Shown: piece after piece, positions 50,836 to 60,676 of the stretch
Numbering within the stretch: the stretch's first letter is position 1
Layout of the letters: every line of letters begins with the position of its first letter
NCBI RefSeq assembly: GCF_041080655.1
Contig: NZ_CP163525.1
Location: forward strand, 2,108,001-2,172,000
Source of the DNA: Streptomyces sp. CG4
GTDB taxonomy: Bacteria > Actinomycetota > Actinomycetes > Streptomycetales > Streptomycetaceae
DNA length: 64,000 nt
Direction of reading: 5' to 3'
Program-made: the position numbers and the translations under genes
Notes under the pieces: generated by a model
Told to the model about the DNA's origin: nothing
Database searches by the model: none
What the model saw: the letters and a program-made list of their open reading frames with translations, nothing else

Positions 50836-51132
50836 TCTGTCGGTCTCTCGAATTCTTCGCCATCATCCCAAATGCCATTATTTACCTGGTGCTGGCGCTG
50901 CTCACGCTGCTCGCGCTGGAGATCGCGGCCCTGCGCAAGGCCCTCTCCGGATTCCCTCTCACGATCGCCACCCGCCCTTCCGGGGTACCAACTCACCGGC
51001 GACCCCGAAATGGCGGACTGTCAGGTGTTCGACGCCCTGGTACAGAGCGCCGAGGCCCGTACGTACAACGAGCACGTCGGCGCGAGGCTCCGGCACACCC
51101 TCGATCTGTGGCGTGACCCCACCCTCGGAAAG
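50836..51132 (+). pseudogene. Possible remnant of a small membrane protein
   Basis: The plus strand around 50870-50975 reads I-I-Y-L-V-L-A-L-L-T-L-L-A-L-E-I-A-A-L-R, a good membrane helix followed by KALSGFPLTI. About 50 bases later a different frame gives YQLTGDPEMADCQVFDALVQ and VGARLRHTLDLWRDPT, up to the terminator at 51133. The two look like the start and end of one decayed protein. I do not recognise the family. Confidence 0.35.
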
Positions 51133-51177
51133 AAAGCCCCGCCGGGGCATTCCAGCAGGACATTCCGGCGGGGCTTT
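51133..51177. terminator. Strong, probably bidirectional transcription terminator
   Basis: AAAGCCCCGCCGG (51133-51145) and CCGGCGGGGCTTT (51165-51177) form a perfect 13-bp stem with a 19-base loop, with A and T ends that give short U tracts in either direction. It lies between the lipoprotein region and the end of the MFS gene at 51229. Confidence 0.85.
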
Positions 51178-51228
51178 GTCATCGTGTCCCGGCCGTGAGC
51201 ACGGTGCGCTCGCGGCCGGTCACAGGCG

Positions 51229-53916
51229 CTACCGGGACTCGTCCTCGTGGGAGAGTTCGAGGTCGAAGCCGGTCATGCCGCTGCCGTCCAGGCGCAGCGA
51301 GGCGGCGACCGGGGCGTAGCCGCTGGCGATGACGGTGTATTCGCCGCCGTCCAGGTCGGTGAACCCGTAGGCGCCGTCGGAGCCGGTGATCGTGGTGCCG
51401 ACCACGTTGCCGGCCGAGTCCAGCAGGGTGACCTTGGCGTCGTCGAGGGGGTCACCGGTGGCGGCGGTGACGGTGCCGCGGAGCCGGGCGCCCGGTTCGA
51501 GGCGGATCTCGCAGGCGTCCGTGGCTCCCGGGGTGACGTCGACCGGGAGGGCGGCCGGGCGGTATCCGGCCGCGTTCACCACGAGTGTGTAGCCGCCGGG
51601 GACCAGGTCGGCGAGCGCGAAGGCGCCGTCGGCGGCCGAGGTGCCGGAGGACACGACCTCGCCGCGCACATCGGTGGCAACCAGCAGGGCTCCGGCGAGC
51701 GGGTGCCCCTCTACGGCGTCCCGGACCGACCCGGTGAGGGCGACGGTGCCACTGAGCGCGAGGTCGCACTCGACCGGCCGCTCGTCGCCGACCACCACCG
51801 TGACAGCCTGCGGCTGCCGGGCACCCGCGGCGCCGATCAGCACATAAGTGCCGGGGCCGGTGACGGCCAGGGCGTAACCGCCGTCCTCGCCGCTGACGGC
51901 GCGGCCGAGCTGCCGTCCGCCCACGTCGATCAAGGTGATCACGGCCTGCGGCACCGGCGCGCCCGCGCCGTCCAGTACCCGGCCGCGGACGCTGTACTGC
52001 GGGGCGCCGGCCACGGGTTCGAAGCGGTCGGCCGCCGGCGCGGCATCGCGCCGGCTCCCGGCGGGAGTTGGTGCGGCGGCGGTGAGCTCTACGGCCGCAC
52101 GCTCGATGCCGCCAGACTCGGCGACATCGGGCTCCGCGGCCACAGACTCGACGGCGGCGAACTCGGCGGCAGACTCGGCGGCTGTGGCCGCGGCCGGTTC
52201 CGGTGCCGGGCCTCCGTTCTCCTCCGCCGCTCGCGCCTCCAGCCCGGAGACCTGGCGCAGGGGCACCTCCTTGGTCCATACGGCGACCAGGAGGCCCAGG
52301 ACCATCACGGCCGCCGCGATGAGGAACACGAGCTGCATCGAGTCGGTGAAGCCGGCCTTGAACGGCTGGGCCAGGCGCGGGTCGAGTCGCTGGATGAACG
52401 AGGAGTCGTCGAGCACGCCCGAGCCGCTGCCGCCGCTCGCCCCTGGGTGCTTGAACATCTCCAGCACCGGCGCGTTCGCGGGGTTGGCCCGCACGGCCGG
52501 GTCATGGAGCGCGGCCTGGAAGGCGGGCGTCCCGGCCGCGGACCGGAAGGCCGAGCCGATCTTGTCGCCGACGGTGCTGAACAGCACGGAGAGGAAGATC
52601 GCGGTACCGGCGGTGCCGCCCATCTGCCGGAAGAAAGTGGCCGACGCGGTCGCCACGCCCATGTCCTTGGGCTCGACGGCGTTCTGCACGGCCAGCGTCA
52701 GGATCTGCATGCATCCACTGAGGCCGATGCCGAACAGCGCCATGTAGGCCATGGTCTCCGGGAGCGCCGTGTCCCACTGCACCCGGTAGTGGAACAGCAG
52801 CATGGCGGCGATGATCAGCAGCGAGCCGATGACCGGGAAGATCTTGTACTTGCCGGTCTTCTGGATGATGCCGCCGACCACGATGGTCCCGGCGATCATC
52901 CCGACCATCAGCGGCAGCATCAGCAGACCGGACTTGGTGGGGCTGACACCCTTCACGATCTGCAGATAAAGCGGGACCATCATCAGCCCGCCGAACATGC
53001 CCATACCGATGATCACGGACAGCAGGCTCATCTTGCTGAACACCGCGCTGCGGAACAGCCGCATCGGGATCAGGGCCTCCTCGCCCATGGCCCGTTCGAC
53101 GAAGACCCAGGCGATCAGGCCGACCGCGCCGACCGCGTAGCAGGCGTAGGACTTCGTGGAGGTCCAGCCCCAGGACTGGCCCTGCTCGGCCACGAGCAGC
53201 AGCGGCACCACACCGATGGCGATGGTCAGCGCGCCCCACCAGTCGATGCGGTGCTCGCGGCGGGTGTGGGGGAGGTTGAGCACCTTGGCGACGACGAACA
53301 GCGCGATGATGCCGACCGGCACGTTGACCAGGAACACCCAGCGCCAGCCGGTGATGGTCAGGATGCTGCTGCGGCCCGCGAGGAAACCGCCGATCAGCGG
53401 GCCCAGCACGCTGGAGGAGCCGAACGTCGCGAGCATGTAGCCCTGGTACCGGGCCCGCTCGCGGGGCGGGACGATGTCACCGATGATCGCCAGCGCCAGG
53501 GACATCAGGCCGCCCGCGCCGATGCCCTGGAAGGCCCGGAAAGCGGACAGTTCGGTCATCGAGGTGGCGAACGAGCAGGCCGCCGAGCCGACGACGAAGA
53601 TCGTGATGGCCGCCAGGAAGAAGGGCTTGCGGCCGTAGAGGTCGGACAGCTTGCCGTACAGCGGCGTGCTGATGGTGGAGGTGATCAGATACGCGGTGGT
53701 GACCCATGCCTGCGCGCTGAGGCCGTGCAGATCGTCGGCGATCGTGCGGATCGAGGTGCTGACGATGGTCTGGTCGAGCGCGGCGAGGAACATCCCCAGC
53801 ATCAGGCCGCTGAGGATCGTCATGATCTGACGGTGCGTCAGCCTGCCGTCGGCCGGGGGTGCCGACCCGGATATCGCTGTGGTTCCCCCGCGGGCCGGGG
53901 ATGCGGACGTGGTCAT
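51229..53916 (-). CDS. DHA2-type MFS exporter fused to three carboxypeptidase-regulatory-like domains
   Basis: An 895-residue protein. Residues ~28-545 are a 14-helix DHA2/EmrB-QacA-type transporter: [20 protein letters not shown] (helix 1), [15 protein letters not shown] (motif A), [20 protein letters not shown] (motif B/C region), and [16 protein letters not shown] near the end, with a large extracytoplasmic loop before the last helix. A Pro/Ala/Glu-rich linker (550-635) leads to three CarboxypepD_reg-like beta-sandwich repeats (about 639-723, 725-808, 810-895) with recurring DGxYxL/F...PGxYTLVV cores. The added domains should lie in the cytosol if helix 14 ends inside. ATG 53916 has AGGAGA. 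Exports an unknown, probably hydrophobic compound. Confidence 0.9.
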   Translation of the reverse strand: MTTSASPARGGTTAISGSAPPADGRLTHRQIMTILSGLMLGMFLAALDQTIVSTSIRTIADDLHGLSAQAWVTTAYLITSTISTPLYGKLSDLYGRKPFFLAAITIFVVGSAACSFATSMTELSAFRAFQGIGAGGLMSLALAIIGDIVPPRERARYQGYMLATFGSSSVLGPLIGGFLAGRSSILTITGWRWVFLVNVPVGIIALFVVAKVLNLPHTRREHRIDWWGALTIAIGVVPLLLVAEQGQSWGWTSTKSYACYAVGAVGLIAWVFVERAMGEEALIPMRLFRSAVFSKMSLLSVIIGMGMFGGLMMVPLYLQIVKGVSPTKSGLLMLPLMVGMIAGTIVVGGIIQKTGKYKIFPVIGSLLIIAAMLLFHYRVQWDTALPETMAYMALFGIGLSGCMQILTLAVQNAVEPKDMGVATASATFFRQMGGTAGTAIFLSVLFSTVGDKIGSAFRSAAGTPAFQAALHDPAVRANPANAPVLEMFKHPGASGGSGSGVLDDSSFIQRLDPRLAQPFKAGFTDSMQLVFLIAAAVMVLGLLVAVWTKEVPLRQVSGLEARAAEENGGPAPEPAAATAAESAAEFAAVESVAAEPDVAESGGIERAAVELTAAAPTPAGSRRDAAPAADRFEPVAGAPQYSVRGRVLDGAGAPVPQAVITLIDVGGRQLGRAVSGEDGGYALAVTGPGTYVLIGAAGARQPQAVTVVVGDERPVECDLALSGTVALTGSVRDAVEGHPLAGALLVATDVRGEVVSSGTSAADGAFALADLVPGGYTLVVNAAGYRPAALPVDVTPGATDACEIRLEPGARLRGTVTAATGDPLDDAKVTLLDSAGNVVGTTITGSDGAYGFTDLDGGEYTVIASGYAPVAASLRLDGSGMTGFDLELSHEDESR

Positions 53917-54251
53917 GCGTGCGGATCTCCTTGCCTCGCCTCACCGCCCGGGCTCCGCCCGGCTTCGAGGCTCATGTCTGTGCGGTCCACCAGGTCGTCG
54001 TCGAGACGCTTCAGCGGACGGGTGGTACGGCACCGGTCCTCAGCCGGCCGCGACTCCGGGAGCCGCGTCGACTCCCCCTCACGCCGGCGCGTGACGGGCT
54101 CGTCCGCCCTGCGCCCGGCGCTCTCCCGCCCTCCTCGATCACGTGTGCCGATCTTCCCTCACGTTCCGTTGCTTGCGGCTACCAACTGAGTGTAGGCCCC
54201 GGCCTCAGCGCGGTGTACGGCGCCTGTGACGACGTCATCGGCCCGCGTCGG
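53917..54251. other. Gene-free stretch between MFS and SWIM genes
   Basis: About 335 bases. It contains the ribosome-binding site of the MFS gene (AGGAGA on the minus strand, just right of 53916) and presumably its promoter. No supported gene. Confidence 0.45.
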
Positions 54252-57137
54252 TCATCTGTCGTCGGGGGTGCCGAGGCCCGTCAGCGCGCCCACCGGGTCG
54301 AGGTCCGGGGTGCCGCGGGGCCACCAGTCGTCGTGGCCGGGTTCCGACTCGTAGGCGTACCACAGGCCGTCGCGGCCGAAGCGGAGCTGGATGTGGCCGC
54401 GGGGGTGGGTGAGGTGGTTGCGCCAGGGGCGGAACGCCGGCAGGTCGGCGGCGAGCAGCAGCGGGCGGGCCCGGTCGAAGCGGCCGGCCGGCGGGTCCCA
54501 CGGCTCCTCCAGGACGGCCAGTCCCGCGAGCCCGCCCTGGCGCCAGGCCGCGACGGCACGCGCGAGGTCGGCCGGGGTGCGGTCGACGGCCGTGGCGAGC
54601 GTGGCGTAGAGGGTACGGGTGGTGGCCGTGAGGCCGGAACCGGGGCGGGCCGCGGCCAGTCGCACCGCGTCCTGCCACAGGGTCAGCTCGCCCACCGGGT
54701 CGTGTCCGGTGGTGAGCAGCGCGTGGGCGCGGGCGGCGGCGTCGGTCGCCAGCTGGTCCAGCGCGAAGGGGTCCGGGCCGCCGGGCGCCGCCGGATACAC
54801 CGGTGGCTGCTCGGGGTGCGAGGGCGCGGGCAACGGTGGTGGCAGCGGCGGTAGTTGGCGTGCGGCGAGGGCGTCGGTCGCGCGTACGCCGGGCAGGGAC
54901 TCCGGCCGGCGATCCTGGGCGGCGCGGGCCGCGCGGGCGGCACTGCGCCGGGACAGCGCGTCGAGCAGGGCCTTCTCACCCCGGCCGCGCAGCAGGAGCA
55001 GCACGAACGGGTCGGCGTCGAGCAGCCGTGCCGTCTGATAGCAGAGCGCGGCCGCGTGCTTGCAGGGGTGACCGGAGTCGGGACAGCTGCAGCGCGGGGC
55101 GAGGTCGCCGGGGCCGGGCAGCAGAGGGACCCCGCAGTCGGCGAGGGACTGGGGCAGTTCCTTGTCCAGCAGCGCGGCGATGTGCCCCGGCCGGTCGGCG
55201 GCCGAGTCCAGGAAGCGCCCCCAGTCCTCGTCGTCCAGCGTGCGCACCCGCACCTGCACGCGGTACGGCCGGGGCCGGCTCCCACGCACGTACGCCAGCA
55301 CCAGCCCCGGCGTCACGGTGATCGCGTCGACATGGCCCTGATCGGCGTATCCGCGCCCACGCGCCAGCCGTTTGGGGTCCAGGGCACCCTGCTCCAGCGC
55401 GGCCACCCAGGCGTTGCCCCACCAGGTTCCGGCGAACGACGCACCCTCGCCGGTGGCCCCACGGGGCGGGAACTCCGGGAACGTACGCCGGAGTTCGGAG
55501 TCGCGGTGCGGGGTGGCCATGGTGGCGGGCAGGCGCGGGGCCGCCGATGCGGGGGCCGGGTGGTCCGGTTCGGTGCCGTCGGAGGGGGGAGCGGGAGCAG
55601 GACGCGACTGCCAAGGGTGAACCGGTTCCGCGGCCTCGGCGGGGTCGGCAGGGGCAGGACGCGACGCCCTCGGATGGACCAGTTCGGTGTCGTCGGAGGG
55701 GAGAGCGGGGGCAGGGCGTGACTGCCCCGGGTGGGCGGGGTCGCCGGAGTGGGCGCTGGGGTCCGCGGCCGGGGTCTCCTGCTCCGGGGTGTCGGACCAC
55801 GTCGGCATCTGAAAGGCGTTGGCCAGGTAGTGCCGCATTTCCTGGGCGGCCTTGACGCGGGCAGTGGCCCGGGAGCCCAGTCCGGGTGCGGTGCGCGGTG
55901 CCGTGGAGGCAGAGCTGTTGGTCGCGCGGGGGTCGCGCCCGGTACGGGGCTCCGGCGTCCGCTTGCCGCGCGCGGCAGCCTCCGCCGCCTCGGCCTCGGC
56001 CCGCTGGGCCTCCCGCCGGGCCGCGCGCAGCGCTTCCCGGGCCATGTCGGCGGGACGCCCACCCGGTGCGGGAGCACGCCCGCTCTGCGCGGCAGCCGGG
56101 CGGGCCGACCGCACGGGGCGCTCGTCCTCGTCCTCGGCCTCGGCCGAGGCCGTCGGGGCGGACGGTGGGGTCACGACGGAGGGTGCGGTCGCGGCGGACG
56201 GTGCAGTGACGGTGGACCTGAGTGCCGCCCGCGCCGCGTCGGCGGGCCTCGGCCCGGCGCCGGCTGAACACTCGTCCTCGGCCGCCGCGGTCACGTCGGT
56301 CACGTCGGACGGCGCGGTGAAGGTGGCCCTCAGCGCCGCTCGCGCCGCGTCGGCGGGCCTCGACCCGGCGCCGGCTGGGCATTCGGCCGCGGGGGCGACG
56401 GGGCGCTTCGGCTCGGCGCCGACTGGACGCTCGGCCGCGGGCTGGGAGAGGCGGCTCGGCTCGGTGCCGGCCGAGCCCGCCGCGAGCTCGGCAGGGCGCC
56501 CCGACTCCGTGCCGGCCAAACGCTCACCCACAGGGTCGGCGAGATGGCTCAGCTCGGGGACCGGACGCTCACCCGAAAACTCAGCCGGACACCTCGACCC
56601 GGTACCGGGCGAACCCTCCCCCACGAGCTCGGCACGGCGCCCCGACGCAGAGCCGGCCGGACGTTCCGTCACAGGCGCGGCGAGGCCCGCCTGTGCCTGC
56701 GGCAATCCGTCGGTCTGTGCGAAGGGGGCGGCGTCCCCGGGCTTCTCGGGTGCCTCCGACCGACCCTCGGCCGATGCCAAGCACTCCGCTCCCTCACCCC
56801 TCTCCGACGCCTGCGACCAACCCCCGGCCGATGCCAAGCGCACCGCCTCCTCAGCCCCCTCCGACGCCTGCGACCAACCCCCGGCCAGTGCCAAGAGCGC
56901 GGCATCCCCGGGCATGTCGGGTGCCTCCGACACACCCTCGGCCGGTGCCAAGCGCGCCACCTCCTCAGCCCCCTCCGACGCCGGCCACCGACCCCCAGCC
57001 GGTGCCGAGCGCACCGCCTCCTCAGCCCCCTCCGACGCCTGGGCGTGCTCGGAGTCAGCCCGTTCCCGGGCTGCCCGTAGGGCGCGGCGGGCTGGGTCGG
57101 CGGGGCGGGGGGTGGGGTTCTCCGGGGGGAGACTCAC
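54252..57137 (-). CDS. SWIM zinc-finger protein with long repetitive N-terminus
   Basis: A 961-residue protein with a SWIM finger CSCPDSGHPCKHAAALCY (Cys683, Cys685, Cys692, His694) in a conserved C-terminal half: FAGTWWGNAWVAALEQGALD, LARGRGYADQGHVDAITV and YRVQVRVRTLDDEDWGRF upstream, and DPVGELTLWQDAVRLAAARP after. The first ~450 residues are low-complexity: six 19-residue repeats (34-147), then looser ~16-residue E-R-P-A/V-G repeats and charged Ala/Pro text. Usual homologues are about half this length, so the N-terminus is an expansion. The GTG overlaps the SNF2 stop (GTGA), so helicase and SWIM protein are made together and probably act together on DNA. Confidence 0.88.
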   Translation of the reverse strand: MSLPPENPTPRPADPARRALRAARERADSEHAQASEGAEEAVRSAPAGGRWPASEGAEEVARLAPAEGVSEAPDMPGDAALLALAGGWSQASEGAEEAVRLASAGGWSQASERGEGAECLASAEGRSEAPEKPGDAAPFAQTDGLPQAQAGLAAPVTERPAGSASGRRAELVGEGSPGTGSRCPAEFSGERPVPELSHLADPVGERLAGTESGRPAELAAGSAGTEPSRLSQPAAERPVGAEPKRPVAPAAECPAGAGSRPADAARAALRATFTAPSDVTDVTAAAEDECSAGAGPRPADAARAALRSTVTAPSAATAPSVVTPPSAPTASAEAEDEDERPVRSARPAAAQSGRAPAPGGRPADMAREALRAARREAQRAEAEAAEAAARGKRTPEPRTGRDPRATNSSASTAPRTAPGLGSRATARVKAAQEMRHYLANAFQMPTWSDTPEQETPAADPSAHSGDPAHPGQSRPAPALPSDDTELVHPRASRPAPADPAEAAEPVHPWQSRPAPAPPSDGTEPDHPAPASAAPRLPATMATPHRDSELRRTFPEFPPRGATGEGASFAGTWWGNAWVAALEQGALDPKRLARGRGYADQGHVDAITVTPGLVLAYVRGSRPRPYRVQVRVRTLDDEDWGRFLDSAADRPGHIAALLDKELPQSLADCGVPLLPGPGDLAPRCSCPDSGHPCKHAAALCYQTARLLDADPFVLLLLRGRGEKALLDALSRRSAARAARAAQDRRPESLPGVRATDALAARQLPPLPPPLPAPSHPEQPPVYPAAPGGPDPFALDQLATDAAARAHALLTTGHDPVGELTLWQDAVRLAAARPGSGLTATTRTLYATLATAVDRTPADLARAVAAWRQGGLAGLAVLEEPWDPPAGRFDRARPLLLAADLPAFRPWRNHLTHPRGHIQLRFGRDGLWYAYESEPGHDDWWPRGTPDLDPVGALTGLGTPDDR
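56697..57038 (-). repeat. Six 57-bp imperfect tandem repeats inside the SWIM gene
   Basis: Each unit codes for 19 residues of the pattern ASEGAEEAVRxAxAGGWSQ; units 3 and 6 are a variant APxxPGDAAxxAxxxGxxQ/E. The order a-a-b-a-a-b suggests duplication of a three-unit block. The reading frame is kept throughout. Downstream codons (about 56240-56696) form a second, looser repeat family. Confidence 0.85.
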
Positions 57138-59980
57138 GGTGTCCTCCGGAGGGAGACGAGGTCGGACAGCTCGCGGTCGGTCAGTTCGGTGAGGGCCGTC
57201 TCGCCGGAGCCGAGGATCGCGTCGGCCAGGGCGCGCTTGGCGGTGAGCATCTCGGCGATGCGGTCCTCGACCGTGCCCTCGGTGACCAGGCGGTGGACCT
57301 GGACGGGCTGGGTCTGGCCGATGCGGTACGCGCGGTCGGTGGCCTGCTCTTCGACGGCCGGGTTCCACCAGCGGTCGAAGTGGACGACGTGGCCCGCGCG
57401 GGTGAGGTTCAAGCCGGTGCCGGCGGCCTTCAGGGAGAGCACCAGGACCGGGGTCTCGCCGCTCTGGAAACGGTCCACCATGCGCTCGCGCTCCGGGACC
57501 GGGGTGCCGCCGTGCAGCAGGTCCACCGGGACCGCGCGGGCGGACAGGTGCGCGGTGATGAGGCGGGCCATGCCGACGTACTGGGTGAAGACGAGCGCCG
57601 AGCCGTCCTCGGCCAGCAGGGTGTCCAACAGCTCGTCCAGCAGGGCGAGTTTGCCGGAGCGGTGCACCAGGCGCTCCGCCCGGGTGTCCTCCTTCAGATA
57701 CAGCGCCGGGTGGTCGCAGATCTGCTTCAGGGCGCCCAGGAGCTTCAGCACCAGGCCTCGGCGGGCGATGCCCTCGGCGGTCTCGATGGCCAGCATCGAC
57801 TCGCGCACCACCGCCTCGTACAGCGCCGCCTGTTCCCGGGTGAGCGGGACCGGGTGGTCGGTCTCGGTCTTGGGCGGCAGCTCGGGCACGATGCCGGGGT
57901 CGGACTTCCTGCGGCGGAGCAGGAACGGCCGTACCAGGCGGGCCAGGCGCTCCACCGCCTCCTCGTCCTCGCCGTTCTCCACCGCACGCGCGTGCCGGGC
58001 GCGGAAGGACTTCAGGGGGCCGAGGAGTCCCGGGGTGGTCCAGTCGAGCAGGGCCCACAGTTCGGAGAGGTTGTTCTCCACGGGTGTGCCGGTCAGCGCC
58101 ACGCGCGCCGGTGCCGGGATCGTGCGGAGCGCCTTGGCCGTGGCGGAGTACGGGTTCTTCACATGCTGGGCCTCGTCGGCGACGACCATGCCCCAGGGAC
58201 GGTCGGCGAGTTGTGCGGCCGCCGATCGCATCGTGCCGTACGTGGTGAGGACGAAGCCGCCGTCGAGTCCGTCCAGGGTGCGGCCCTGGCCGTGGAAGCG
58301 GCGGACCGGGACGCCGGGTGCGAAGCGGGTGATCTCGCGCTGCCAGTTGCCGAGCAGGGAGGCCGGGCAGACGACGAGGGTCGGTTCGGTGCGGGCGCGT
58401 TTCAGGTGCAGGGCGATGAGGGTGACGGTCTTCCCGAGGCCCATGTCGTCGGCCAGGCAGCCGCCGAGGCCGAGCGAGGTCATGAGGTCCAGCCAGGCGA
58501 GCCCGCGCAGTTGGTAGTCGCGGAGGGTGGCGGCGAGGCCCGCCGGCGGGTCGGCGGGGTGCAGGCCCGCCGTGAGGCGGTCGCGGAGGGCGGCCAGGGC
58601 GCCGACCGGGACGGCTTCGACGGTCTCGCCGTCGACTTCCGCGGTACCGGTGAGCGCGACAGAGAGTGCGTCGACCGGGTCGAGCAGGCCCAGTTCGCGC
58701 TTGCGGGCCTTGCGGACGAGGGCCGGGTCGACCAGCACCCAGCGGTCCCGGAGCCGTACGACCGGGCGGTGGGCCTCGGCGAGGGCGTCCATCTCGGCCT
58801 CGCCGAGCGGCTCCCCGCCGAGCGCCAGCTGCCAGCGGAACTGGAGCAGGTCCTCGCTCTCGAAGAAGCCGGTGCCGTCGGTCGCCGAGCCGGGCGCCGG
58901 GCGGACCACCGCGGCGGCCGTCAGATCGCGGGCGAGGTCCCGGGGCCAGTGCACGGCGACCCCGGCGGCGCCCAGCCGTGCGGCGCCGACGCCGAGCAAC
59001 TCGCCCAACTCCTCCTCGGACAGGGCGAGGACGTCCGGCACCTCCTGCTCGGCGAGCCGGTCCAGGGGCGGCCAGACCCGGGCCGCGCGTCGTACGGCGA
59101 GGGCGGCGTCCACGCGCGCACGGGGTCCGAACGCCGTGTCGGCCTCCCCCGCCCACAGGGTCGCCGCGTCGGCCACCAGCGTGGGGTCGGCGAGGCTGTG
59201 CACCTGCACGACGGCCGCTCCGGCGGCGCGGGCGCCGTCGTGCACACCGGCGTCGAAGACGCCGTACGCCGACAGGTCCAGGCGGAGCGAGATCCGTACG
59301 CCCGCGTCCATGCCGGCGGCGACCTCGGCCGCCCACTCATGGGCCTGCGGCAGGGCTACGGGCTCCCGGGCGGCGAAGGGCCGGCCGGAGGTGTGCGGGG
59401 CGGCCGGGGTGCGGGGCAGGGTGTCGGCGACCGCGTCCAGGAAGGAGCGGATCAGGGCCTCCGGCTCGGGCAGCCGGAGCGGGCCGGGGTCCGGGAGCGG
59501 CACGGCGTGGCCCTCCGGGGGCAGAGCCGCGGCCACCGCGCGCAGGTGCGCGATGTCGTCGGGCTCCAGCGGGCCGGCCCGCCAGGCGTCCTGGCCGCCC
59601 GGGGTCAGGCCCGGCAGCAGCCGGCCGCGCGCGACCAGCCGCAGCGCGTGCAGCGCCGCGGCGCCCCAGCAGGCCGTGGCCGGATGGGCGGCCGGATCGC
59701 GGCGGGCCCGGATCAGCAGCGGCAGGGCCTCGGCGAGCGGCAGGGTCCGTGCGGGCACCTGGCGGCGGCGCACGCTCGCGCCATGGCGGCGTACGACGGT
59801 CAGCTCGGCGGTGGGGCCGTCGGCGGGCAGCGGGCCGCCGTCGGGGTCCCAGAAGGCGATGCGGCCCTCGCGCGGGAGGGGCGCGGGGAGATAGACGGAC
59901 GCGAGGCGCACCGGGAGCGGGCTCCCGGTCTCCCCGGACCCCTCCGTGCCCTCGGCCACTGCCGCCGTGCCGCCGCTCAT
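57134..59980 (-). CDS. SNF2-family DEAD/DEAH-box helicase (RapA/HepA-like)
   Basis: A 948-residue SNF2 ATPase. The N-terminal ~470 residues are the bacterial SNF2-associated region. RecA domain 1: ADDMGLGKTVTLIALHLK (Walker A 511-518), DEAQ box in VVADEAQHVKNP, and LTGTPVENNLSELWALLDW. RecA domain 2: VFTQYVGMARLITAHL, LVLSLKAAGTGLNLTRAGHV and FDRWWNPAVEEQATDRAYRIGQ. All motifs are intact. Start ATG 59980 with GGGAGG 12 nt upstream; the GTG at 59992 lies within that site and is unlikely. It is coupled by a 4-base overlap to the SWIM gene and probably remodels DNA-protein complexes in transcription or repair. Confidence 0.95.
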   Translation of the reverse strand: MSGGTAAVAEGTEGSGETGSPLPVRLASVYLPAPLPREGRIAFWDPDGGPLPADGPTAELTVVRRHGASVRRRQVPARTLPLAEALPLLIRARRDPAAHPATACWGAAALHALRLVARGRLLPGLTPGGQDAWRAGPLEPDDIAHLRAVAAALPPEGHAVPLPDPGPLRLPEPEALIRSFLDAVADTLPRTPAAPHTSGRPFAAREPVALPQAHEWAAEVAAGMDAGVRISLRLDLSAYGVFDAGVHDGARAAGAAVVQVHSLADPTLVADAATLWAGEADTAFGPRARVDAALAVRRAARVWPPLDRLAEQEVPDVLALSEEELGELLGVGAARLGAAGVAVHWPRDLARDLTAAAVVRPAPGSATDGTGFFESEDLLQFRWQLALGGEPLGEAEMDALAEAHRPVVRLRDRWVLVDPALVRKARKRELGLLDPVDALSVALTGTAEVDGETVEAVPVGALAALRDRLTAGLHPADPPAGLAATLRDYQLRGLAWLDLMTSLGLGGCLADDMGLGKTVTLIALHLKRARTEPTLVVCPASLLGNWQREITRFAPGVPVRRFHGQGRTLDGLDGGFVLTTYGTMRSAAAQLADRPWGMVVADEAQHVKNPYSATAKALRTIPAPARVALTGTPVENNLSELWALLDWTTPGLLGPLKSFRARHARAVENGEDEEAVERLARLVRPFLLRRRKSDPGIVPELPPKTETDHPVPLTREQAALYEAVVRESMLAIETAEGIARRGLVLKLLGALKQICDHPALYLKEDTRAERLVHRSGKLALLDELLDTLLAEDGSALVFTQYVGMARLITAHLSARAVPVDLLHGGTPVPERERMVDRFQSGETPVLVLSLKAAGTGLNLTRAGHVVHFDRWWNPAVEEQATDRAYRIGQTQPVQVHRLVTEGTVEDRIAEMLTAKRALADAILGSGETALTELTDRELSDLVSLRRTP

Positions 59981-60094
59981 GCGTCCTGCCACCTCCCGCC
60001 CATGTGTCGGATCAGCCGTCTTCGACTCTACGGGCGGGGTCTGACAACGGGCCCTGGAGACCGGCCGGGGCGGGTGCTGGCGGCATGCCGGTGC

Positions 60095-60676
60095 TCACGG
60101 CACCGTGCGGGAGACGACGTAGACCATCGGGTTGTCCGGGTCGGACCTGTTCACGACGACGTCCTGGGTGGGCGCCGGGTTCTTCTGCGCGTGTGTGAGT
60201 CCCCACCAGGGGCCGGGGCCGTTGAAGTGCCAGCCGCTGACCTTCTGGTCGCGGGCGCCGATGGCGATGTCGTCCTTCTTCAGCTGGTCCCGGCGGGCGC
60301 CCATGGTCTGCAGGAAGCTGTCCAGACCCGCGTCGTTGGTGCTGAACTGCACATAGAGCCGACTGGTCTTCCAGTTGTTCGTCTCGTAGTAGGCGACGTG
60401 GTCGGCGGGGTGCGGGACGGTCACCTGATAGAGGCGGCGCTGCACCGTCGACGGCCAGCCCGCGGTGAGGCCGGTCGCCGAGTACTTCGCCTCCTTGTCC
60501 TTGCCGCTGTTGCGGCTCTGGTTGGCGGAGATCACCAGATAGCCGGCGGGGACGCCGATCAGCAGGACGATGATCAGCAGGGTGAGCGCGCGGCGTCTGG
60601 CCTTGTGCCGCCCGTCCTCGGCGGGGCGGCGCGGCTCGTCCGGCGGGCCGCCCTGGTGGGGCAGCGACGGGGTCAT
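60095..60676 (-). CDS. Small membrane-anchored protein
   Basis: A 193-residue protein with a cytosolic N-terminus rich in charged residues, one membrane helix (LTLLIIVLLIGVPAGYLVIS, about 31-50) and an extracytoplasmic domain (WPSTVQRRLYQVTVPHPADH, YVQFSTNDAGLDSFLQTMG, ending VVNRSDPDNPMVYVVSRTVP). No recognised family. ATG 60676 overlaps the ROK kinase stop (ATGA), so the two are coupled. Similar proteins follow sugar kinases in other Streptomyces, as far as I recall, but the role is unknown. Confidence 0.8.
   Translation of the reverse strand: MTPSLPHQGGPPDEPRRPAEDGRHKARRRALTLLIIVLLIGVPAGYLVISANQSRNSGKDKEAKYSATGLTAGWPSTVQRRLYQVTVPHPADHVAYYETNNWKTSRLYVQFSTNDAGLDSFLQTMGARRDQLKKDDIAIGARDQKVSGWHFNGPGPWWGLTHAQKNPAPTQDVVVNRSDPDNPMVYVVSRTVP

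Noticed and set aside
51247..54189. 980-codon plus-strand frame opposite the MFS fusion gene
   Set aside because: Low-complexity Gly/Asp/Arg text antisense to clear membrane helices.
56697..57038. CRISPR-like array
   Set aside because: Repeats are contiguous, in frame and degenerate, with no spacers; they code for protein repeats.
54252..59336. Single 1694-residue minus-strand protein
   Set aside because: The first 733 codons are an out-of-frame reading of the SNF2 gene; the real SWIM gene starts at GTG 57137 with a GTGA overlap.
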